Assembly (NCBI RefSeq): GCF_900537175.1
Contig: NZ_LS999833.1
Location: 2,460,261-2,524,260 of the forward strand
Source: Lentilitoribacter sp. Alg239-R112
GTDB lineage: Bacteria > Pseudomonadota > Alphaproteobacteria > Rhizobiales > Rhizobiaceae
DNA length: 64,000 bases
Reading direction: 5' to 3'
Part shown: piece after piece, positions 7,700 to 15,586 of the stretch
How positions within the stretch are numbered: the stretch's first letter is position 1
Layout: each line of letters opens with the position of its first letter
Translations under genes and position numbers: made by a program
The notes under the pieces: model-generated
What the model saw: only the letters and a program-made list of their open reading frames with translations
Database searches by the model: none
What the model was told of the DNA's origin: nothing

Positions 7700-7867
7700 T
7701 TAGCTCAGTTCCTCATAAGCAATATCCTCATCATCACGGGTTTCCCGGTATTCATAAATTGCATCTGATAAGATGCGACCAATAAACCGACCTTCTTCAT
7801 CCCTTAGTTCATTCAACATATCGATGGCTTCCTCATCGACACCTCTGACACTTATTCGCTTCTTCAA
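7700..7867 (-). CDS. Small ribbon-helix-helix-like protein
   Basis: 55 residues from TTG 7867 (or 56 from TTG 7870), beginning KKRISVRGVDEEAIDML. A basic beta-strand with alternating residues followed by two helices (EEAIDMLNELRDEEGR, FIGRILSDAIYEY) is the Arc/MetJ ribbon-helix-helix pattern, and the acidic tail DDEDIAYEELS is antitoxin-like. GGAG at 7877-7880 and GAGG at 7872-7875 provide ribosome sites. It has its own terminator. It is probably a small DNA-binding regulator; no toxin partner is evident beside it. Confidence 0.6.
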   Translation of the reverse strand: MKKRISVRGVDEEAIDMLNELRDEEGRFIGRILSDAIYEYRETRDDEDIAYEELS

Positions 7868-8054
7868 CAAACCTCACTCCCACAATTGCTGACGAACGTA
7901 TTTATCGATTGTCGTTCATTGGGCCGACCCTTGGTGAGCGGTCTGCATTGATGACCTGATTTGACTTCGAGCTTACCCGATCTAGCTACCTAAATAGGAA
8001 CACCATCGTTGCACTAACGGCTGACATTTGGTGCTGGTATCAAAGGTAGATGAG

Positions 8055-9083
8055 ATGAATATTGAGGAAAGGGCTGAACTAAACAAGAAGCTGCTGCACA
8101 AGAGCAACATGGATCAAAAGCGGTTCGCCCAACGTGAGATCATGAGAGCCACACCTGCGTTGCAGTTTGACTATAACAAGATCATCAATTGCTCATTCCA
8201 TCGTCCCTGTAACCGCGATGGATGTGATTACTGTTCCGGTGGTAAGCCACATCGACATACACATAAGGATAGTCAGTTCATTTATGATCAACGTGCTGAT
8301 CCCAAACAAGCCCGTGGCAAGTCCAAGAACTATCGGTCCCGCGCAGGAGATTGGATGGTAAAACCCTTTTTGGGTTTTCCTGAACATCAATGTCATCCAT
8401 TTACAATCGACTTCTATATCGAAGATCGCCATATGGATGGCATAGAGACCACCAGACGCGAACGAACAAAGTTCCAGTCCCTAATCAAGCAAGAGATGCC
8501 ACATGCAGTTGTACGGATCATCTGCGACATCTCAGCCTGTTGGATCAGCACCCAATATCTCTTCATGCCAGATGACAGTGTGCATCCCCGATATCGAGAT
8601 AAGAACAGACCATCCGAATTCGGTTTTAACTTCCATGGTCACGGGATCATCTATCACCCAACATTTAATAGAAAACAGATTGCGACCAAGTTGCGTGATT
8701 TCTACCCCGGTGAAGGTCGTGTTTGTTTCAGTACACCATTACCTGAAACACAAACACCTGATGGTTATCTGACAGGTGGCCTTCAGGGTTGGGGTGAATA
8801 TGCAGGAATGGAAAAGACAGAAGTCGATCTACCTTCTCATGACCTTCACAACGACAATTATGAAGCTGTTCGATCCATGCTTCTGATCAGAAAGAAGTGG
8901 CGACGATCTGCGAGAAAGATTGTCTTCAATGACAGAACGAAAAATGTTCCCAACCTTCAACAACAGCCATCAGAACCAATCAACATAACTCCACCATCAA
9001 TCGAACCTGATGATGAATTCTTGGATATCTCTCATGGGGCTAAAGCCCCTATAACTAGTAATACACCCAATCTTGCCCAATAA
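8055..9083 (+). CDS. Putative HUH-type Rep/relaxase-like protein
   Basis: About 342 residues. An N-terminal Cys/His-rich cluster (CSFHRPC, CDYC, then HRHTH) looks like a zinc site. The segment GFNFHGHGIIYHP carries an H-x-H pair (H194, H196) flanked by hydrophobics, as in HUH endonucleases of rolling-circle Rep proteins; candidate catalytic tyrosines follow downstream (DFYPGEG, GEYAGMEK). A Rep would allow the excised island to replicate or mobilise. ATG 8055 is chosen because AAAGG is 8 nt upstream; a TTG lies at 8028. The assignment rests on a short motif and is tentative. Confidence 0.5.
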   Translation: MNIEERAELNKKLLHKSNMDQKRFAQREIMRATPALQFDYNKIINCSFHRPCNRDGCDYCSGGKPHRHTHKDSQFIYDQRADPKQARGKSKNYRSRAGDWMVKPFLGFPEHQCHPFTIDFYIEDRHMDGIETTRRERTKFQSLIKQEMPHAVVRIICDISACWISTQYLFMPDDSVHPRYRDKNRPSEFGFNFHGHGIIYHPTFNRKQIATKLRDFYPGEGRVCFSTPLPETQTPDGYLTGGLQGWGEYAGMEKTEVDLPSHDLHNDNYEAVRSMLLIRKKWRRSARKIVFNDRTKNVPNLQQQPSEPINITPPSIEPDDEFLDISHGAKAPITSNTPNLAQ

Positions 9084-9084
9084 A

Positions 9085-9103
9085 CCAGAATTCTGGGGTT
9101 TTT
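9085..9103 (+). terminator. Possible terminator after the Rep-like gene
   Basis: The palindrome CCAGAATTCTGG (9085-9096) begins 1 bp after the stop at 9083 and is followed by ggttttt (9097-9103). The stem is short and the effective loop is only 4 nt, so termination may be weak. Confidence 0.4.
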
Positions 9104-9159
9104 GGTATGTCCAATTATGGAACTTGGGCGGCGGGAGTTGTGATGATCCGCTTTGGGCC

Positions 9160-9417
9160 TTTGCCCCCTCCCAAAAACCAGAGGCCGTGATACGCATTAT
9201 GCTGCCTATCCAGAGGAGCTATGTCGCATCCCGATCCTTTCAACTTGTCCAGAGGATGGAGTTGTCCTCGATCCCTGTTGGTACCGGTACGACAACACTT
9301 GCAGCCATGAACCTCTATCGCAGAGCAATAGGAATCGATATTTCGGAGACGTATGTTGAGATGGCAAAGGAGCGTATTAGCTTCAGATTTCAGTGTAAAT
9401 TCGCCTCGTCGATATAG
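9160..9417 (+). pseudogene. C-terminal remnant of a DNA methyltransferase, frameshifted
   Basis: One frame reads RGRDTHYAAYPEELC, then ILSTCPEDGVVLDP; the next frame continues VGTGTTTLAAMNLYRRAIGIDISETYVEMAKERI. Together these are the hallmark C-terminus of site-specific adenine/N4-cytosine methyltransferases (LDP-x-x-GTGTT with the S-adenosylmethionine loop). A single-base loss around 9280 splits the frame, and everything N-terminal, including the DPPY region, is missing. The fragment runs into the 3' end of the convergent OLD gene. It shows that a restriction-type system once occupied this slot. Confidence 0.8.
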
Positions 9418-11153
9418 GCGATCAACTCATCTACCCGCTCCTCAAGATCGAGCATCGACCAATCAATTTCATTTTCACACATGTGGTTCGCTACTTTGAC
9501 CTTATCCACTTTTGTAAAAATTTCTTCCGGATTTTTTGCTCTTGATTTTTCAACATCTTGGTAGAAATGCAACGAGCTTGCAAATGCCCCTCCTTCAGTA
9601 GGAGATTTATAGATTGCTTCATGGACTTCCTTTACTGATGCTTGTAATTTGTCATGAGACAGATAATTTTCAATCTCTCTACCGGACGTAATCCAAGCCA
9701 TTCCGCCTGAATTATCCAACTCGGATGCAATTCTTGTCTTAGTGGAGTTTATGGTATCACTCTCTTCACATTTATCACTGTCGATTACGACTACGGTGTT
9801 GCTATTAAGTGCATGTAGATCAATCAAGCCGGTTAACTCAGGAGAGCTTTCATCATCATTTCCCCTCAAATGACTCAGCAAACGCCCCCCATAAAACATT
9901 ATACTGAAATGAGTACCTTCTTGCAGGTCATCTCGCTTTGCTGCGATCCAGTGTTTCAAGTAGATTCGATCTGAAGGACCTTCCACCCAAATCACGCAAT
10001 TCGTCTGTACAATATCAGATGCTTTGTATCCTAATTCAGCACACAGATCGCGCTTTTCCTGTTTCAAATCCAGCTTCGAAATTCTGCTCTGAGTTCCGTC
10101 GTTTGTCACTTTGAAAACCACACCATCAGAGGTGTCAATTAGTGATGCAGAATGCGTTGCGATAAAATACTGATTTGATGTTGCTGTTCTCAAGTAATCG
10201 ATCAGCTTTCGCTGAAGTAAAGGATGAAGATGAATTTCTGGTTCTTCGACGCAAATAACTTGCTCTTCTTTCAACGTGCAGAATGCTGCAATTAATATAA
10301 CCTCATGAATACCAGTTCCGAGGGATGACAAAGGTAGAACCTTACTATCAATGTGCACCAGTAGATGATTGCGGTCATGAGGAACCTCAATCTGTGCATC
10401 CTTTTTGCCTATTACACTTTGTACAAATCTATTGATCTCATCAAACTTATTTCGTTTGTAACGTTCGTGGTGATCGGGACTTTGAATTTCGGCAAGTTGA
10501 TCAATCAATCCTTTTCCAGATAAGTCATCAAATGTCTGATCCTTCGGACCAAGCTGCCTTTTTGCGGGAATAATGCTGCACTTCGGTCTTTGAAATTGAG
10601 CAAATGACGCAATATGTTTGCGGCTCGAATCCCTCCATTCATCAATCCCGCCTCCCCGCATGCTAGGATTAAATGTCTGCCAGATTGCTTGCCATTTATT
10701 TTGATAGAGTTGGTCTTGTGAAAGGTCGCCGCTCAGTTGTGATAGGGTGAAATGTTTTGCATTAGAGTCTTGATCTAGCCAAAGGTGTTCATGCTTGCTG
10801 CTTCCATCAATAATTTCTGTAATAAAATCGTAGGCACTCAACCCATTGTTAGGAGCAAGAAATCTTGATGTCTTAAACTCTTGGATCATTTCAGTGGTTG
10901 GAATGCCAATTCTTGCAGTTGTATTTGCGTTCCCTTCTCCGCGAAATCTCTCCGGAGAGTTATGGTCAATTTTTGTGAAATCAAGCGTGCTATCACTATC
11001 AATGTATTTCGAAATGAAATTAAGGATAATGGACTTTCCAGCATTATTTGTGCCGATGAAAAAATTTAGCTTACCAAAACCTGTCATCATCTGTGGCTCA
11101 GGTCCTATGCCACAATAATTCTCAATAGATAGAGCCTTCAGAAGTTTCGTCAT
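9390..11153 (-). CDS. OLD-family ATP-dependent nuclease (ATPase + TOPRIM)
   Basis: About 587 residues. Walker A GTNNAGKS is at 34-41. A signature-like LGTGIHEVILIAAF is followed by Walker B VICVEEPEIHLHP near 300 and an H-loop FIATHSASLID. The C-terminal half has a TOPRIM fold, with WVEGPSDRIYL (catalytic Glu, near 390) and VVVIDSDKCEES (DxD, near 456). This is the overcoming-lysogenization-defect family that nicks or degrades DNA in phage defence. No GajB-type helicase or reverse transcriptase is adjacent, so it resembles a solitary class 1 OLD. ATG 11153 is preferred; TTG 11171 extends the frame by six residues. Confidence 0.9.
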   Translation of the reverse strand: MTKLLKALSIENYCGIGPEPQMMTGFGKLNFFIGTNNAGKSIILNFISKYIDSDSTLDFTKIDHNSPERFRGEGNANTTARIGIPTTEMIQEFKTSRFLAPNNGLSAYDFITEIIDGSSKHEHLWLDQDSNAKHFTLSQLSGDLSQDQLYQNKWQAIWQTFNPSMRGGGIDEWRDSSRKHIASFAQFQRPKCSIIPAKRQLGPKDQTFDDLSGKGLIDQLAEIQSPDHHERYKRNKFDEINRFVQSVIGKKDAQIEVPHDRNHLLVHIDSKVLPLSSLGTGIHEVILIAAFCTLKEEQVICVEEPEIHLHPLLQRKLIDYLRTATSNQYFIATHSASLIDTSDGVVFKVTNDGTQSRISKLDLKQEKRDLCAELGYKASDIVQTNCVIWVEGPSDRIYLKHWIAAKRDDLQEGTHFSIMFYGGRLLSHLRGNDDESSPELTGLIDLHALNSNTVVVIDSDKCEESDTINSTKTRIASELDNSGGMAWITSGREIENYLSHDKLQASVKEVHEAIYKSPTEGGAFASSLHFYQDVEKSRAKNPEEIFTKVDKVKVANHMCENEIDWSMLDLEERVDELIAYIDEANLH

Positions 11154-11260
11154 AAAACCATTCAATCTCAAATTTCAACCAAAGTAGGGTTAGGGCGCCC
11201 TACAAATTCACCCAAAAGTAGAAGTCAATCTATGAAAATTCGTAGAAATTCGCAACTGGA

Positions 11261-11809
11261 CTAGACAGTTATTCTGGATATCGTTGCAGGTGATACCCTG
11301 AAGTCCTTCGCGATCTGCCGACAAGACTCACCGGATGCCAATCGATCACGAACCACCTGTTGCTGACCTGCTGACAGGATTGGCTTTCGTCCGAACTTCA
11401 CATTCTTGCCACGAGCAATTTCTCTTCCTTCAGCAGCACGGCGGATGATACGTTCGCGTTCGTCTTCCGCGAGTGCACTCATAAATGCGAGGATGCCCTT
11501 GCCCATTGGGGTGGTAAGATCAAGGAAAGGCTTGTCGAGAACTTTGACTAATGCACCACGATCAGCAACGCGTTGCATGATGTTCAACCCATCTTGCATT
11601 GATCGGGTAGCACGATCCCATTCTGCTACGATGAGAACATCATCAGTTCCCAATGCATCAACTGCTTTATCAAGTTGTGGTCGTCCTTTGAGCGATTTAC
11701 CAGACGCTTTCTCACGGTAAATCTTATCGCATTCTTCTGTACGGAGTGCTGCGACCTGACGGTCTAAGTTCTGTGAATTTGTGCTGACTCTGCAATATCC
11801 GATTCTCAT
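11261..11809 (-). CDS. Serine recombinase (resolvase/invertase family)
   Basis: About 182 residues. The N-terminal catalytic domain begins MRIGYCRVSTNSQN with nucleophile Ser at 9, then ASGKSLKGRPQLD and the conserved MGKGILAFMSALAEDERERI helix. It ends in a small HTH (SGESCRQIAKDFRVSPATISRI) as in Tn3 resolvases and Gin/Hin invertases. It could resolve dimers of the excised circle or invert a segment; I saw no clear inverted crossover sites nearby. Start ATG 11807-11809; an upstream start would add nine residues. Confidence 0.93.
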   Translation of the reverse strand: MRIGYCRVSTNSQNLDRQVAALRTEECDKIYREKASGKSLKGRPQLDKAVDALGTDDVLIVAEWDRATRSMQDGLNIMQRVADRGALVKVLDKPFLDLTTPMGKGILAFMSALAEDERERIIRRAAEGREIARGKNVKFGRKPILSAGQQQVVRDRLASGESCRQIAKDFRVSPATISRITV

Positions 11810-11981
11810 ATTTCCATTATAACGGGGACGGTACAATATGTGAATATCATACTAAATCAGGGCTATATCCCGAACTGCAATTTATTTTTGCACATAGCCC
11901 TTTCCTTTCGAGATTTGCGATCTACGTTTTTTATCAGAGGCGGAAATACCGCCTAACAAATCTATTCATGGAGATACAAAA

Positions 11982-12593
11982 ATGAATAATGAAAATAATG
12001 CAAAGAAGAACCAGTGGATCGAAAAGATGATGGCAAAACGCAAGGCATCGTTCGACTATAAACAGCTTGCAGCGGATATCCGTAGGAAGAAAGATGATTA
12101 CAGTCTGATTGAGGATAACTATAACGGTGTAATTGATATCAACGAGCCAACCACAGTTCCATTTCGTTGGGGTCAGGAAGATGTCGGCAAGGAAATGGTG
12201 ATCGTTGATGAATTCGGTTTGTTTGGCCATCAAAGTGTTGTTGAACTGACACTTACCTACTTGAAAGACGATACCATTGAGTTTGCCATCGACAAGGTTA
12301 CTTTGATTGATACTGGCACAGATGATGAGCCGTTTGAGATCGAAGACCAAGAAGCGTTCGAATGCGGTGGTATTGTCCGTCTTAAGCGCGGCGAAATCAT
12401 TACAGGAGAGCAACTCGGTCAGATGAGTGACTTTGTTTATGGCCACTTTGGTGCACCAGATCACAAAGACTTTAGTCTTTATGCACTTGTCCAGTACTGG
12501 GCACACCACCATGTTTTGGTCCAGAACCTGCATGATGTAGTAGAGAAGAAGGCACAAGCGATGCTGGGTTTAGAGGGCCAGATTCAAGCGTAA
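11982..12593 (+). CDS. Unknown island protein, paralog of 5529-6182
   Basis: A 203-residue soluble protein beginning MNNENNAKKNQW, with GGAG before the ATG. It shares with the 5529-6182 product the motif series DYSLIE then FRW, FGLFG-VEL, a beta-rich middle, and LVQYWAHHHVLVQNLH near the C-terminus. The His pair after YW and the charged helices suggest a conserved site, but no known family comes to mind. It lies next to the serine recombinase and is transcribed divergently from it, ending at a strong hairpin. Two copies in one island point to a role in island biology or defence. Confidence 0.75.
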   Translation: MNNENNAKKNQWIEKMMAKRKASFDYKQLAADIRRKKDDYSLIEDNYNGVIDINEPTTVPFRWGQEDVGKEMVIVDEFGLFGHQSVVELTLTYLKDDTIEFAIDKVTLIDTGTDDEPFEIEDQEAFECGGIVRLKRGEIITGEQLGQMSDFVYGHFGAPDHKDFSLYALVQYWAHHHVLVQNLHDVVEKKAQAMLGLEGQIQA

Positions 12594-12629
12594 ATCCGCA
12601 TCACATTCTGAAACGTAATTATGAAACAT

Positions 12630-12657
12630 CAGTAAGCCCAGTTCTCTAGGCTTACTG
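12630..12657 (+). terminator. Strong hairpin after the 11982-12593 gene
   Basis: CAGTAAGCC (12630-12638) and GGCTTACTG (12649-12657) form a perfect 9-bp stem with a 10-nt loop. An outer TGAAAC/GTTTCA pair extends the symmetry. There is no strong T-run; it lies between convergent genes and could work in either direction. Confidence 0.6.
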
Positions 12658-12707
12658 AAACTGTTTCAAATGTCATGATTTCTGAAACACAAAGAACGAT
12701 CAACTTC

Positions 12708-13361
12708 CTAACCGTAGTTTGAATAAACCCACGCGTTAATCAAAATATTCTCATCTGAGTTCCATGCATTTTGATATTCTTCCCTCACTGCATCTAGGAA
12801 TTTTAAGCCAGAAACATCCCGACTTCTTCCAATTGAACGCAGATAATCACCATATTGACTTCTAGTTGTTGATGCAATCCGAGAGTAGGTATGCGCTTTA
12901 TATGGCTGGCCATATAGTGCTGCCCAAATATTGTCCTCCGTGGGAACATGCTCAGACCAATTATCTACTCCCTGCACAGATACAGTTACACCATCTCGAA
13001 AGGGAAATTGTTCCCTGAGCCCATCCCCGTCCATGTCTTCCAAAACCAGACCCGCAATCACAAATTGCGCTCCACTTTGACTGTTAATGTGCTTCGCAAG
13101 TCTTTTTGCAAATCCAAGTAAATTGTTAGGATTAGCTATCGAGGCCGCGGTCAGAAACCACTTAGCCAGCATGTGCATATTTGGATTCAGCATAACAACG
13201 CGTCCTTTTGCATATCCTGTGCCATGAGTTAAGCGATAAGAGCATATCTGTGTCGGAAAACCCTCCCAATTATCATAGTCAATGGGTTGGCAATCTTGCT
13301 CCATATAGCGGCCAAAATTATAGCCATCTAAGAAGTTTTCAATATCATTCAAATCGCTCAA
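12708..13361 (-). CDS. Hypothetical protein
   Basis: A 217-residue soluble protein, rich in aromatic residues at both ends (DGYNFGRYMEQD near the start, NAWVYSNYG at the stop). A hydrophobic stretch, QFVIAGLVLEDMDGDG, ends in an acidic DMDGDG that could bind a metal. There is no signal peptide and no P-loop. I do not recognise the family. It converges on the 11982 gene across a hairpin and is divergent from the lipoprotein operon that begins at 13544, so it might regulate or protect against that operon, though nothing in the sequence shows this. Confidence 0.65.
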   Translation of the reverse strand: MSDLNDIENFLDGYNFGRYMEQDCQPIDYDNWEGFPTQICSYRLTHGTGYAKGRVVMLNPNMHMLAKWFLTAASIANPNNLLGFAKRLAKHINSQSGAQFVIAGLVLEDMDGDGLREQFPFRDGVTVSVQGVDNWSEHVPTEDNIWAALYGQPYKAHTYSRIASTTRSQYGDYLRSIGRSRDVSGLKFLDAVREEYQNAWNSDENILINAWVYSNYG

Positions 13362-13543
13362 ACCGCTTACTCCCCTTCTGCTCCCTAGGCAATACTATTT
13401 TCTACGCGCTATTTGTTGCATGTTTCAAGTGATTTGAAAACACCCCTTATAGTTTTATTAAATTCATTGACTCTATCGAAAAGTTGAGCAACTATGTCGA
13501 GCAATATTTTACTGGTTCTATTTTACAGGGTTGGGTTCAACTA

Positions 13544-14182
13544 ATGTATTCCGTAATTCGTAGCTTATTTTTCCTAACTTTACCTTTTATACTTTCATCT
13601 TGTGCTTGCTACGTTGCTAGTAAAAGCAAACTAGAACATTTTGCTGTTTATCATCCAATCGAAGTCAGAATTTATCGACCTGATGCAGAACCCGAAAACG
13701 ATCTGATTTATGTTTATTTAGCAATAGCGAATCTTGGTGTAGATGAACCCATGTGTTTTTCACATTGGTCAAATCAAGATTTAGGCTGGAAAAAAGGTAT
13801 TCTTAATACTTTAGAGATCGACGTGGAGGTTCAAAACGACGGGGCACCGCTCTTACAATCTCCACTTTCCATCGTTTCAGGAATTTCAGGCAGAAAGATT
13901 GATGTAAATGAACGTTTTCCAGAAGTTCTACCAGACTACCGAGATTTCCCACTAAATGAAGCTAACTATCAACGAGATTTCGTAATTGTTCTAAAGCCTG
14001 ATCGCTCCAAACTTTTAACAAAAAACCGAGCAGGTAGCATTGAAGTTAATGTTAAAATATCGAAAGAACTCAAAGAAGGTGAAATCGACTCCAAACATAT
14101 AACTTTCAAAGTTCCTGTAAAACTTGTGAACGAATTCCGCCCAGAAACACCTACAAGGGCCACGACAATTACCCAAGGTTGA
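13544..14182 (+). CDS. Predicted lipoprotein, first gene of beta-rich operon
   Basis: From ATG 13544 the product starts MYSVIRSLFFLTLPFILSSC, a type II signal peptide with a lipobox-like ILSSC; the cysteine at 20 would be lipidated. The rest (about 190 residues) looks beta-rich, with an Ig/C2-like pattern (VRIYRPDAEPENDLIYVYLAIANLG) and no catalytic motif. A longer frame from 13484 would add 20 residues and hide the signal peptide, so the shorter start is preferred. It lies 27 bp before the next gene. Membrane anchoring suggests it recruits or tethers the two large proteins encoded downstream. Confidence 0.65.
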   Translation: MYSVIRSLFFLTLPFILSSCACYVASKSKLEHFAVYHPIEVRIYRPDAEPENDLIYVYLAIANLGVDEPMCFSHWSNQDLGWKKGILNTLEIDVEVQNDGAPLLQSPLSIVSGISGRKIDVNERFPEVLPDYRDFPLNEANYQRDFVIVLKPDRSKLLTKNRAGSIEVNVKISKELKEGEIDSKHITFKVPVKLVNEFRPETPTRATTITQG

Positions 14183-14209
14183 CATCGAACCTTAGCAGGA
14201 GGAAATCAC

Positions 14210-15586
14210 ATGTCTATAAATGGTGGATACGGGATTATGCTTCAGTTATCGAGTGCCATAGTCCAAGACATCCTGACTGAGTATTTTGAGGCCAACAGAG
14301 CAAAATTTTCCTATGAAACGTCTTTCAATTTTCCATTCCCAAATTATGGAATTTTCTCAAAAATTATACTTAACTCTCAACTTGGAAATCCAAGGATAAA
14401 TCTCAAGCAAGATAAAAGATTTTCTTTTAACTTCGACATTGCCTCTCTCGTATCGCTAACATCTGAAATTGTAGATCAGGATGGAAATTCGGAGGTCCCG
14501 CCTCCTCCCATTAATATCAGTATTGTTGGCACATTCGAACTAGAGATTGAAGCAGAATGGAGGAGCGACAATCAGGGGAGTAGGTTAAACGTAGCGTTTA
14601 AAAACTTAGTAGTTGAAAATCTCGACTTGAAATTTGATCGAGATATCATACTAAAAGACGAGAAATTTAGAAACTTTCTTACCGCAATGGTCCGTCGAAG
14701 TTTGCTAGTGATACTGACGGATCAAGTTGTTAGCCTGCCTATATCCAATTCAGTTGATGAAAGCGCACTCGGAATGTCGGTAAAGCTGGATTTCAAGAAT
14801 GTCACAGATGACAATCAATCTGCGTTGGTACTATTGCTACAATGCAACAATGAAACAGTTGACTACCATGCTGTACAATTGGGCCTGTCACAAGGATCAG
14901 CATGCGGGCTTTACACCGAAACTTGGATAATGAACGAGAATTTATCCAAAGCCGCTGCAAAGCTTGAAGGCCGAAGACTTAGTCATCTCGAAGATCAACC
15001 AAGCGGCAATTTTTTCAAACGAAATATGAGATTGCGCGGCCTAAGCTTCGTAGCGCAATCAGGTCATATAAGGACTACCTTAGATGTTGAATTTACTCTT
15101 CTTAAGAAAGTTATCAGTTTTATAGATAAAATTTTATGTTGGGGGCCTTGTAAGCGCGTTTGCAGGAAAGTTGTAAAAAAAGTCGTTAATTGGGTATTAG
15201 ATGATGGCAACGTGATAGAGGTGAGGGGACACGTTGTACCAATGATTGTCTCAGGGAAATTCACGGCGGACCCCAATTTGGATACTAGTGTCGCAAAATG
15301 GGTTTATGCTGCATTATACACAGCAACCAGTTTGATACCGGTTGTCAGCATACTATCTCCAATAATTGCGATAATTGGCCCTTTACTTCTGAAATTGAAA
15401 ATTTCAGAAGCCGTTGAGGAGTGGGATAAGGAATATATGGTTGAAGAATTTATTCCCTCTACGAATGCGAGAATTCTAATCAAGCCGGATTCAATTGTAT
15501 GGCACGGGGAAACAATGGGAATTATTGGGGTTGGATCAGTCTCCAAGCCAAATCGATTATTGTTGGAGGGTACGCATGCCGGATAG
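14210..15586 (+). CDS. Large beta-rich protein 1 (possible lipid-binding fold)
   Basis: 458 residues with AGCAGGAGG upstream. An N-terminal amphipathic helix (SSAIVQDILTEYF) is followed by long alternating beta segments, a Cys-containing stretch (KILCWGPCKRVCRKVVKKV) near 310, and a strongly hydrophobic segment near 365-395 (AALYTATSLIPVVSILSPII, then GPLLLKL). The C-terminal ILIKPDSIVWHGETMGIIG resembles the end of the next protein. Helix-plus-long-beta architecture recalls TULIP/BPI-like lipid-binding proteins, but this is a weak structural impression. No signal peptide. It overlaps the next gene by 11 nt. Confidence 0.55.
   Translation: MSINGGYGIMLQLSSAIVQDILTEYFEANRAKFSYETSFNFPFPNYGIFSKIILNSQLGNPRINLKQDKRFSFNFDIASLVSLTSEIVDQDGNSEVPPPPINISIVGTFELEIEAEWRSDNQGSRLNVAFKNLVVENLDLKFDRDIILKDEKFRNFLTAMVRRSLLVILTDQVVSLPISNSVDESALGMSVKLDFKNVTDDNQSALVLLLQCNNETVDYHAVQLGLSQGSACGLYTETWIMNENLSKAAAKLEGRRLSHLEDQPSGNFFKRNMRLRGLSFVAQSGHIRTTLDVEFTLLKKVISFIDKILCWGPCKRVCRKVVKKVVNWVLDDGNVIEVRGHVVPMIVSGKFTADPNLDTSVAKWVYAALYTATSLIPVVSILSPIIAIIGPLLLKLKISEAVEEWDKEYMVEEFIPSTNARILIKPDSIVWHGETMGIIGVGSVSKPNRLLLEGTHAG

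Noticed and set aside
9036..9049. ggggc-taaa-gcccc hairpin near the end of the Rep-like gene
   Set aside because: It lies within the coding region with no T-run; a terminator role is not supported.
11934..12557. 207-residue minus-strand frame opposite 11982-12593
   Set aside because: The plus-strand frame has a ribosome site and a paralog in the island; this is its shadow.
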